From Alistipes sp. (GTDB lineage: Bacteria; Bacteroidota; Bacteroidia; Bacteroidales; Rikenellaceae), in contig JAFOYS010000028.1 in the NCBI GenBank assembly GCA_017391435.1, positions 1 through 6,227 of the forward strand: a DNA stretch of 6,227 nucleotides. The letters run 5' to 3'. A program made the position numbers and the translations under genes. A model generated the notes under the pieces. That model was not told the origin of the DNA, did no database searches, and was given only the letters and a program-made list of their open reading frames with translations. Below are positions 1-6,227 of this stretch, in pieces. Position 1 is the stretch's first letter, and each line of letters starts with the position of its first letter.

Positions 1-1
1 A

Positions 2-88
2 CAATTAGTTGAACTTTTATGTTATGTAGAGCAGGGCTTTGCACTAAGTCTTGAGAATCCTGAGTCTGACCCAGAGCAAAATTGGTAG
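2..88 (+). CDS. C-terminal end of an unidentified upstream gene (5' part outside window)
   Basis: An open frame enters from the left edge and reads 28 codons to a TAG at 86-88. The peptide begins QLVELLCYVEQGF and ends SDPEQNW; it is hydrophobic at first and then acidic. No family can be recognised from so little. The reasons to regard it as a real gene end are that it is open from the edge and that its stop lies only 2 nt before the ATG of the following lipoprotein gene, a spacing typical of genes in one operon. The other two forward frames are less convincing: one has a TGA at 10-12. The product and the full length cannot be stated. Confidence 0.55.
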   Translation, partial: QLVELLCYVEQGFALSLENPESDPEQNW

Positions 89-90
89 GT

Positions 91-2724
91 ATGAGAAAAT
101 TGTTGACTATTTTAGTTATTGTTACAGCTCTTTTTACAGCTTGTAAAACAGAGTTTACGGAGCAGATTACACCTCTTGCACCGCGCTCTATAGAGGTCTG
201 TTTTGAAGAAGACTCCAGAATACAATTAGACGAAAACAAAAAGACCGTTTGGACAGAAAACGACTTGGTTTCAATATTTTACCACTCTTATATAAATGAA
301 TGCTGGAAGTATACTGGAGCAACAGGATCGACAGATGGTCACATTGTAAATCAAGGAGAATCAAACACCCAGACCACAAATCGCATTGTGGCCGTATACC
401 CATACAGCGACAGTTATTCCATAACCGACTCAACGCTTAGCCTAACCATTGATAACAAGCAGACATATGCACCTAACAGCTATGGCGTTGGGGATAATAT
501 AATGGTTGGGGCAACTGAGGGGTACAACATTTGGTTAAGAAACATCTTTGGTTTTATAGAGCTATCCCTCTCTGGAGACAAGGTGATAAAGAGCATAGAG
601 ATTAAGGGTAATAATAACGAAGTTATTGCTGGCAGGGCAACAGTTGACCTTGAGAGTCTTGAAATTAAGTTTAGCGACGAAGGCGGCAAGAGTATAACCA
701 TCGATTGCAAGGATGGCGTACAGTTAAGCGAGACTCCAAAGAGATTTTACTTTGCAATTGCTCCTCAGAACTACACAAAGGGTATTACAATCAATATACT
801 TTGCCAAAACGGCGAGCGAATTACAAAGAGTACACAAAAGAGTGTAAATATTGAGCGCAACCACATTCTTCCGATGGCCAATCTCAATTACACATCACCT
901 GTGGCCACTCTTCAGCGTAACGCACTGATTGAGTTATACAGAGCGACAAATGGCGACAAATGGAGCAAGAGGAGCAACTGGTGTTCAGAGGAGCATATTT
1001 CGTCTTGGTATGGTGTAGAGTGCGACAAGGATGGTTATGTTACGGGGCTAAGTCTTGAAAATAACAACCTTAATGGCACACTTACCGAATCACTCTCTGT
1101 GCTTATGGAGCGATGTGACTACCTAAAAGTGGGAGCAAACAACCTCTATGGAGCCGTTCCTCAGAGCGTATTAAGCCATAAAAGGTGGCAATATCTCTGG
1201 GGCGACATTCTTAGAGGTACAAAACTTGAGTTTAACTACTCAGACATACCTTTCCCAGAGTTTAACATTAGGGATACAGATGGACAAAGCACATCCTCTG
1301 AGAAAATATTGTCAGACAAAGAGGTTGTTATCTTCTACGGCTGGGATGAGAACACGCTGAACACACTCTATAGCACAATCTACAACCTTTACCACACCTA
1401 TTCAAAAGTAGGTCTTGATGTTATTGCTTGGACTACAGAGCACTTCTACAACACCTACCAAATTGAGGGCGGATACGGCGTCTTCCCGTGGAAAACATAC
1501 CCGCAGCTTGTGGATTTAGGCAATACTATACGCCCAGGATATGGATACTATCCTACATCAAAACTGCCAGAGGTAACCATCTTTGGCAAGGATAGAAAGT
1601 TAGTATACAGCACCTCATTGACCACTAAAGTCAACGAAAAAGATATAGAGAATGCCGTAGAGAGCCTCTTCTCGTCATCCGACTACATTAGTACTGATTA
1701 TTCTAAAGACGGAGAGTCAAAGTTACTTCAGAGAGCGACAATGGGCAACGGAATAGATATTGTACTGATGGGAGATGGATACTCTGACAGACTCATTGCC
1801 GACGGTACATATGACGAGGTTATGAACAAGGCTATGGAGGCCTTCTTTAGCGAGGAGCCGTACAAGAGCTTGCGCCATCTGTTTAATGTCTACTCGGTAA
1901 AAGCCGTATCTAAAAATGAGAGTTTTACTAAGGGCTGCACAACCGCTCTTGAGTCATATTTTGGCGAGGGAACACTTGTTGGAGGAGATGATAGTGCAGC
2001 GATGAACTACGCACTCAATGCTATCGATTACTCCCGTTTAAACAACTCCACCATTATTGTAATGCTCAACTCGCCAAAGTATGCCGGCACCTGCTATATG
2101 TACTACCCAGATGGCTATGGAACAGGTGGCACACTAAATAACGACCACGGACAAGGACTATCTGTGTCATATTTCCCAATCGGCGTTGATGACACAGCCC
2201 TAACGCAAGTACTTACGCACGAATCGTGTGGACACGGCTTTGCAAAACTCGCAGATGAGTACTCCTATCAAGAGTATGGCAAAATTCCTACACAGGAAGC
2301 GTCAATGGTAAAGGAGATACAAGGCTACGGTTGGTTCCACAATGTAGACTTAACGAGCGATACTACAAAGGTACAGTGGTCTCACCTGCTTGCCGATGCA
2401 CGATATAAATACGATGGCTTGGGAGTTTTTGAGGGAGGTTATACCTACTGGAGTGGCGTATGGCGACCTACAGTTAACAGCATTATGCGCCACAATACAG
2501 ACGGTTTTAACGCCCCATCTCGCGAGAGAATCTACTACCGCATCCACAAGCTCGCCTATGGTACAAGCTGGCAGTATAACTACGAGGATTTTGTCACATT
2601 TGACGCTGTAAGCCGCAAGACTTCGGCCACTACAGCCACAGCCGAGCCGCTTGTTCTGCGCCCTGTAGAACACACTCCGCCAATCGTTCGCCCTTACTCT
2701 TGGCAGAAGGTCTTAAGAAAATAA
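91..2724 (+). CDS. Multidomain lipoprotein: fimbrillin-like, LRR, thioredoxin-like and M64 metallopeptidase domains
   Basis: Predicted 877-residue exported lipoprotein and probable zinc endopeptidase. The ATG at 91 is chosen over an in-frame TTG at 82 because it gives a clean signal peptide (MRKLL, hydrophobic core, FTAC) with Cys18 as the likely lipidated residue. Residues about 30-268 resemble the fimbrillin/Mfa-like domains of Bacteroidales (patterns such as AVYPYSDSY and FYFAIAPQNY). Residues about 274-370 hold an LRR N-cap-like segment (ATNGDKW, NWCS, WYGVECD) and one or two LRR units (GLSLENNNLNG). Residues about 381-530 look thioredoxin/TlpA-like but contain no cysteine; the active-site position reads FYGWDENTLN and the cis-proline equivalent may be Pro493. 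Residues about 552-835 match peptidase M64: IDIVLMGDGYS, HESCGHGFAKLADEY (His710, Glu711, His715, Asp722), SIMRHN with a probable Met-turn at Met799, then FNAPSRERIYYRIHKLAYG. 'IgA peptidase' is the family name; the substrate of this protein is unknown. It is probably anchored in the outer membrane, facing the periplasm or the surface. Domain calls are from pattern recognition; M64 is the surest. Confidence 0.88.
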   Translation: MRKLLTILVIVTALFTACKTEFTEQITPLAPRSIEVCFEEDSRIQLDENKKTVWTENDLVSIFYHSYINECWKYTGATGSTDGHIVNQGESNTQTTNRIVAVYPYSDSYSITDSTLSLTIDNKQTYAPNSYGVGDNIMVGATEGYNIWLRNIFGFIELSLSGDKVIKSIEIKGNNNEVIAGRATVDLESLEIKFSDEGGKSITIDCKDGVQLSETPKRFYFAIAPQNYTKGITINILCQNGERITKSTQKSVNIERNHILPMANLNYTSPVATLQRNALIELYRATNGDKWSKRSNWCSEEHISSWYGVECDKDGYVTGLSLENNNLNGTLTESLSVLMERCDYLKVGANNLYGAVPQSVLSHKRWQYLWGDILRGTKLEFNYSDIPFPEFNIRDTDGQSTSSEKILSDKEVVIFYGWDENTLNTLYSTIYNLYHTYSKVGLDVIAWTTEHFYNTYQIEGGYGVFPWKTYPQLVDLGNTIRPGYGYYPTSKLPEVTIFGKDRKLVYSTSLTTKVNEKDIENAVESLFSSSDYISTDYSKDGESKLLQRATMGNGIDIVLMGDGYSDRLIADGTYDEVMNKAMEAFFSEEPYKSLRHLFNVYSVKAVSKNESFTKGCTTALESYFGEGTLVGGDDSAAMNYALNAIDYSRLNNSTIIVMLNSPKYAGTCYMYYPDGYGTGGTLNNDHGQGLSVSYFPIGVDDTALTQVLTHESCGHGFAKLADEYSYQEYGKIPTQEASMVKEIQGYGWFHNVDLTSDTTKVQWSHLLADARYKYDGLGVFEGGYTYWSGVWRPTVNSIMRHNTDGFNAPSRERIYYRIHKLAYGTSWQYNYEDFVTFDAVSRKTSATTATAEPLVLRPVEHTPPIVRPYSWQKVLRK

Positions 2725-2762
2725 TAACAATGGCACCCCGCATTGAGGTGCCATTGTTATTA
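2722..2762. terminator. Bidirectional hairpin terminator between convergent genes
   Basis: A perfect inverted repeat has arms TAATAACAATGGCACC (2722-2737) and GGTGCCATTGTTATTA (2747-2762), with a 9-base loop CCGCATTGA. The GC-rich half of each arm lies next to the loop and the AT-rich half at the base, so each strand ends in a moderately T-rich stretch (TTGTTATTA read on either strand). The left arm begins with the TAA stop codon of the M64 lipoprotein gene, and the repeat ends 13 bases before the stop codon of the opposing phosphoesterase gene. This placement fits a shared rho-independent terminator serving both convergent transcription units. The T tracts are not uninterrupted, so termination strength is uncertain. 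Confidence 0.8.
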
Positions 2763-2775
2763 CATATCCCTTTGC

Positions 2776-4434
2776 TTACTTTTCAAGAAGAGCAGCAGGG
2801 CGGTTGAAGGTCTGAGTATAAGTATGTCCGTCTGGAGTTGTGAGTGTAATCTCAACTGGAGTTGTTGCTGATGAGGCCTTGAAGCGGAACATATTTATAG
2901 CGCGAGAGTGGATATTAATCTTTTTGTTCTCCTTCTTAGTCTCAAAGATTTTTGGCTTTGCAAAGACAACTTTTGCAGCGAGTGGATCAGAGTCTACTGT
3001 CTTCTCAACCTTCAGAGGTTTGCCATTCTCTGTTGCAGTCAGTGTGCAACCATCCTCCCAAGCCCAGCAGTTTACATAGATATAGTTCTTGTACTTTGGC
3101 TTTGAGTAGTCAACCTGATTTTTCTGCAGCTTGCACAGATACTGAAGCTCCTTAGACTCTTTGTAAACCTTTGAAACCTCGTTCATATCGTATGCACGGA
3201 ATGGATACTTGCTACCATTCACAGCGCTATACCACTGCTTTGACATCTTTTTACCCTCAAAAGAGCAGAGATAGATACCCGCATCTGCACCATCCTCGCC
3301 AATGTTGATACCACAACTATTCGGACTATTCCACAACTCACCACAAACAGATGTTATGTTATACTCCACAATATTTGGATACTGAGGGTGTACAAACGAA
3401 GCTGTGCGGTGTGAGTGACCTGTAAAGATTGTAACGCTCTCAAAATCTTTGAGTTGGTTAACCAAGAGTTCACCCTTCTCATTGCCAAAATTGTATACAC
3501 GCTCGCCGTTGATATTGTATGTAAAGAACTGTGCGTGCATACAGATAACAATTGGCACACTCTTATCTACAGCAGCCAAATCCTTTGCAAGCCAAGATAG
3601 TTGAGCATCGTCTACATACATATCGTAGTTACGGCTACCAACAACGCCCTTTGCAACTTTTTGGTTCTTCTTAACCTCATTCTTATAGACAATATCGTCA
3701 AGCATTACAAAGTGAACACCACCCTTATCCATTGAGTAGAATGTAGGGCCAAAAACATTGCAAAAACGCTGAATAGCATTGAAGTTAGGGTTGTCTGTAG
3801 CTGGCACAGATGGATCGTAATCGTGATTTCCGTGTACGCAGTAGAACGGCATCGGGAAGTTGTGGTCTGCCAAATGCTGAGGAACACTCTCAATATCCAT
3901 TCCTGTCGCATACCAGAAGCGATCCCAAGTGATATCACCCAAAGCCACTGCAAACTTATAACCATCTGCTTCTGCCGCAGCACGATTGATTGACGGCATC
4001 ATAAGCTCGCGGAAGTGGGTAAAATCATTTCGTTTAGGGTCGTTACAGAAGTGTGTATCAGCCATAAAGAGGACAGACAACTTACTATCATCCACCTTCT
4101 TAAGCTCAAAATCGTGACGCTCTTTAGCAGATGACTCTTTTGTAGTTCTTGCCCAGAATGACTGGCGTACAGAGTCTATAGCTATAGGCTCATAACCCGA
4201 TGGAGTAGTGATATACACAAGACCATATGGCTTTGTAGAGGCGATATTGTAAACACCTTTATCATTTGTATACACAATCTGCTCGCCATCTGTTACAGCA
4301 ACGCCAGCAACAGCCTTGCCGTCACACTTAACAACACCTGTTAGGGTAGTACCCTTAGGAGAACATATGCAATCACAAGCTGTACAAAGCAAGAGAACTG
4401 CAAGAGACAATAGTGGGGTTAGTAGTCGTTTCAT
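2776..4434 (-). CDS. Calcineurin-like phosphoesterase lipoprotein (three-domain Bacteroidota type)
   Basis: 552-residue metallophosphoesterase, probably exported and lipidated. The N-terminus is a signal peptide (MKRLLTPLLSLAVLLL) followed by CTAC, giving Cys20 as the likely lipidation site. Residues about 28-112 look like the carboxypeptidase-regulatory-like beta-sandwich that precedes the catalytic domain in this family (TGVVKCDGKAVAGVAVTDG, TNDKGVYNI). Residues about 117-345 form the catalytic domain with all expected dinuclear-metal motifs: Asp126-x-His128, Gly166-Asp167, Gly202-Asn203-His204-Asp205, His300, and Gly339-His340-Ser341-His342. Residues about 365-550 match the C-terminal beta domain usual in these proteins (ending in EITLTTPDGHTYTQTFNRP). 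Length and domain order are normal for the family. The natural phosphoester substrate cannot be read from the sequence. The start codon overlaps the stop codon of the upstream dipeptidase gene by 1 nt (TAATG), so translation is probably coupled. The gene is last in its cluster and ends just before the shared hairpin. Confidence 0.92.
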   Translation of the reverse strand: MKRLLTPLLSLAVLLLCTACDCICSPKGTTLTGVVKCDGKAVAGVAVTDGEQIVYTNDKGVYNIASTKPYGLVYITTPSGYEPIAIDSVRQSFWARTTKESSAKERHDFELKKVDDSKLSVLFMADTHFCNDPKRNDFTHFRELMMPSINRAAAEADGYKFAVALGDITWDRFWYATGMDIESVPQHLADHNFPMPFYCVHGNHDYDPSVPATDNPNFNAIQRFCNVFGPTFYSMDKGGVHFVMLDDIVYKNEVKKNQKVAKGVVGSRNYDMYVDDAQLSWLAKDLAAVDKSVPIVICMHAQFFTYNINGERVYNFGNEKGELLVNQLKDFESVTIFTGHSHRTASFVHPQYPNIVEYNITSVCGELWNSPNSCGINIGEDGADAGIYLCSFEGKKMSKQWYSAVNGSKYPFRAYDMNEVSKVYKESKELQYLCKLQKNQVDYSKPKYKNYIYVNCWAWEDGCTLTATENGKPLKVEKTVDSDPLAAKVVFAKPKIFETKKENKKINIHSRAINMFRFKASSATTPVEITLTTPDGHTYTQTFNRPAALLEK

Positions 4435-4436
4435 TA
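4432..4436 (-). other. TAATG stop/start overlap coupling dipeptidase and phosphoesterase genes
   Basis: Read on the minus strand, the dipeptidase gene ends GCATAA and the phosphoesterase gene starts ATGAAACG, sharing one A in TAATG. There is no Shine-Dalgarno-like purine run just upstream (the preceding bases are AATACTTTGCA). This supports translational coupling by re-initiation and fixes the phosphoesterase start, since the signal peptide begins directly at this ATG. Confidence 0.85.
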
Positions 4437-5792
4437 TGCAAAGTATTTATAGAAAAGTGGAATAGACTTAAGGCCCAAATCAAACTGGTCAAGACCATAA
4501 CTCTCGTTAGGGGAGTGGATTGCATCCTTAGACAGACCAAAGCCCATAAGGATTGACTTGATTCCAAGCACCTGCTCAAAGCAGCTAATAACACCTATTG
4601 AGCCACCAGAGTAGACCGGCACAGGTCTCTTTCCAAAGACCTCAGCAATAGCCTTCTCGGCTGCTTGGTATGCAGCCATATCTGTTGGCGATACATATGG
4701 CACACCGCCGTGAGTAGGGCGTACATCTACCTTTATGCCCTTTGGAGCAAGAGTCTTGAAGTACTCTTTAAAGAGCTTTGTAATCTTATCTGGAGTCTGG
4801 TATGGCACAAGGCGCATAGTAATCTTTGCAGATGCAACTGCAGGGATAATGGTCTTGCTGCCCTCGCCAGTATAACCGCTCCACATACCGTTAATCTCAA
4901 ATGTAGGGCGGACACCCACTCTCTCAAGGGTTGTATAGCCATCCTCGCCAGCTACAGCGCCCACACCAATAGAGGCCTTATACTTGCGAGTACAGAATGG
5001 CACACGGTTAAGGGCCTTACGCTCTGATGTACTAAGCTCGCGAACATCATCATAGAAGCCTGGAATAGTGATATGACCATCCTCACTAACAATCTGTGAC
5101 AACATCTTTGACAACACCATAGCAGGGTTATGTACCGCACCGCCATAGATGCCAGAGTGAAGGTCTGCTGCGCCATTAGAGACGCTAACCTCTACACCTG
5201 CAAGTCCTCTAAGACCACAAGTAATTGACGGAGTATCAAGGCCGAGCATAGATGTGTCAGAGACAAGAATTATATCAGCCTTAAGCATCTTCTTATTAGC
5301 AGCACAGAACTTGCTAATCTGAGTTGAGCCGCTCTCCTCCTCGCCCTCAAGCAAGAATTTAACATTACAAGGGAGCGAATCTGTAGCACACATAGCCTCA
5401 AAAGCCTTAATATGCATAAATGACTGACCCTTATCATCATCTGCGCCACGACCGTAGATTCTACCATCCTTTATAACAGGCTCAAAAGGCTCTGTAGTCC
5501 ACTCATTAAGCGGCTCTGGTGGCATAACATCGTAGTGACCATAGACCATTACGGTCTTTGCCTTTGGCGATACTATCTTCTCGCCATATACAATAGGTGC
5601 GCCATCTGTGGCAATAACCTCCGCACTATCAGCTCCAGCCTTAACAAGCGCAGCGGCCAAATGCTCTGCACAACGCTGACGAGCATCAGCATACTCTGTT
5701 ACTGCACTAATTGACGGGATACGGAGAAGCTCAAATAACTCCTCCAAAAAACGCTCTTTATTGGCGTCAATATACTCTCTTACTTTATCCAT
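4434..5792 (-). CDS. M20-family metallodipeptidase (CNDP-like)
   Basis: 452-residue zinc dipeptidase, predicted cytosolic because it has no signal peptide. It belongs to the carnosinase/CNDP-like branch of peptidase family M20, which hydrolyses dipeptides with a dinuclear metal centre. By comparison with the known CNDP active site, the residues are all present: His86 and Asp88 (GHYDVMP), bridging Asp119 (GRGADDDKG), catalytic Glu152 with Glu153 (LEGEEESGS), Asp179 (VSDTS), His212 (DLHSGIYGG, in the dimerisation/lid domain) and His426 (DAIHSPNE). Length is typical for bacterial members. The ATG at 5792 lies 11 nt after the stop of the phosphohexomutase gene without a clear Shine-Dalgarno sequence, and its own stop overlaps the phosphoesterase start. 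Substrate could be general peptide catabolism or peptides released from wall turnover; the sequence does not decide. PepV/DUG1-type naming would be over-specific. Confidence 0.94.
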   Translation of the reverse strand: MDKVREYIDANKERFLEELFELLRIPSISAVTEYADARQRCAEHLAAALVKAGADSAEVIATDGAPIVYGEKIVSPKAKTVMVYGHYDVMPPEPLNEWTTEPFEPVIKDGRIYGRGADDDKGQSFMHIKAFEAMCATDSLPCNVKFLLEGEEESGSTQISKFCAANKKMLKADIILVSDTSMLGLDTPSITCGLRGLAGVEVSVSNGAADLHSGIYGGAVHNPAMVLSKMLSQIVSEDGHITIPGFYDDVRELSTSERKALNRVPFCTRKYKASIGVGAVAGEDGYTTLERVGVRPTFEINGMWSGYTGEGSKTIIPAVASAKITMRLVPYQTPDKITKLFKEYFKTLAPKGIKVDVRPTHGGVPYVSPTDMAAYQAAEKAIAEVFGKRPVPVYSGGSIGVISCFEQVLGIKSILMGFGLSKDAIHSPNESYGLDQFDLGLKSIPLFYKYFA

Positions 5793-5803
5793 ATTTAGAA
5801 GTT

Positions 5804-6227
5804 TTATAGGTTACATATTTCACTAATTTCTCTGATAAATCGCTGCGCTAATTCATCCGCTTCTGCTGCCGATTTTGCCTCTGTATAGATGCGGATAATA
5901 GGCTCAGTATTAGACTTGCGAAGGTGTACCCAGCTCTCTGCAAAATCAATTTTTACACCATCTATATCATTCACATTTTCAGAGGCGTAGCGACTCTTCA
6001 TTTCAAGCAATACTTTATCCACATCTATTGCTGGAGTAAGCTCAATCTTGTTCTTTGAAGCATAGTATGCTGGATATGTTGCGCGAAGGGCTGTCATAGT
6101 CAATCCTCTCTTTGCAAGATAGGTTAGAAAAAGAGCAGTACCAACAAGCGCATCACGACCATAGTGAAGCTCTGGATAGATCACTCCACCGTTGCCCTCG
6201 CCACCGATAATTGCACCGGTCTGTTTC
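5804..6227 (-). CDS. glmM: Phosphohexomutase C-terminal part, probable phosphoglucosamine mutase (truncated by window edge)
   Basis: The last 140 residues of an alpha-D-phosphohexomutase; the gene continues beyond the right edge, so the catalytic phosphoserine and metal-binding loop are not visible. The visible part starts with KQTGAIIGGEGNGG, in which GEGNGG is the sugar-binding loop (domain 3), and continues with VIYPELHYGRDALVG. The C-terminal domain carries the phosphate-binding loop RKSNTEPIIR followed by IYTEA (residues 103-117 of the fragment). The GEGNGG-VIYPELHYGRDALVG form is what I recall from Bacteroidota proteins annotated as phosphoglucosamine mutase, which converts glucosamine-6-phosphate to glucosamine-1-phosphate for UDP-GlcNAc synthesis. 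The canonical proteobacterial GlmM loop (GGEQSGH) differs, so phosphomannomutase or phosphoglucomutase activity remains possible. A GTG at 6182-6184 could be mistaken for a start, but the same frame is open through to the edge and encodes the conserved sugar loop, so it is internal. Confidence 0.88.
   Translation of the reverse strand, partial: KQTGAIIGGEGNGGVIYPELHYGRDALVGTALFLTYLAKRGLTMTALRATYPAYYASKNKIELTPAIDVDKVLLEMKSRYASENVNDIDGVKIDFAESWVHLRKSNTEPIIRIYTEAKSAAEADELAQRFIREISEICNL

Noticed and set aside
1..90. Possible promoter before the M64 lipoprotein gene
   Set aside because: No TTG/TAnnTTTG pair with suitable spacing was seen, and the region is better explained as the end of an upstream coding frame.
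2350..2673. 107-codon minus-strand frame opposite the M64 domain
   Set aside because: It is antisense to the conserved catalytic and Met-turn region of the peptidase and its translation resembles no family; it is explained by the constraints of the sense frame.
3705..3983. 92-codon minus-strand frame within the phosphoesterase gene
   Set aside because: It runs in a different frame of the same strand over the catalytic GD and GNHD motifs of the real gene and gives a peptide with no recognisable features.
4665..5027. 120-codon open frame on the + strand inside the dipeptidase gene
   Set aside because: It lies fully antisense to a well-conserved M20 dipeptidase whose active-site residues are all intact, has no recognisable domain and has a low-complexity Cys/Trp/His-rich composition typical of a shadow frame.
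5793..5803. Possible promoter for the dipeptidase gene in the gap after the mutase gene
   Set aside because: The gap is only 11 nt, and neither it nor the preceding 50 bases show a Bacteroidota -7 element of the TAnnTTTG type; co-transcription with the mutase is simpler.
6182..6184. GTG as the start of a short 126-residue gene at the right edge
   Set aside because: The frame stays open to the window edge and the upstream codons encode the conserved GEGNGG sugar-binding loop, so the GTG is an internal valine of a longer mutase.
1..6227. CRISPR arrays, tRNA or rRNA genes, insertion sequences, phage genes
   Set aside because: No direct-repeat series, transposase or integrase motif, or structured RNA pattern was found; nearly every base lies in the conserved coding regions listed.

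Overview
The window looks like a piece of a Bacteroidales (Bacteroidota) chromosome. This is inferred from gene content: a fimbrillin-like lipoprotein carrying a C-terminal M64 peptidase, a three-domain calcineurin-like phosphoesterase lipoprotein, a hexose-phosphate mutase with the GEGNGG sugar loop, and genes without clear Shine-Dalgarno sequences. Genus cannot be assigned from the sequence alone. Coding density is very high; there is no gap over about 55 bases, no RNA gene, no mobile element and no CRISPR array.

Layout: on the + strand, the last 28 codons of an unidentified gene (2-88) end 2 nt before a large gene for an 877-residue secreted lipoprotein (91-2724). That protein appears to be modular: lipoprotein signal, fimbrillin-like beta domain, short leucine-rich-repeat segment, cysteine-free thioredoxin-like domain, then an M64 ('IgA peptidase') metallopeptidase domain. 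A perfect 16-bp inverted repeat (2722-2762) starts on its stop codon and separates it from a convergent minus-strand cluster.

The minus-strand cluster, read from right to left, has three genes: the 3' part of a phosphohexomutase probably corresponding to glmM (5804-6227, truncated by the window edge), an M20-family dipeptidase (4434-5792) and a calcineurin-like phosphoesterase lipoprotein (2776-4434). Spacing is 11 nt, then a 1-nt TAATG overlap, so the three are probably co-transcribed from a promoter to the right of the window. The shared job of the cluster is not obvious. An amino-sugar phosphate mutase for envelope precursors, a cytosolic dipeptidase and an envelope phosphoesterase could be linked through cell-wall synthesis or recycling, but that is only an inference.

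No clearly undescribed system was found. The most interesting item is the M64 lipoprotein, for its domain combination, its HExxxH (rather than HExxH) metal motif and its thioredoxin-like domain without cysteines.
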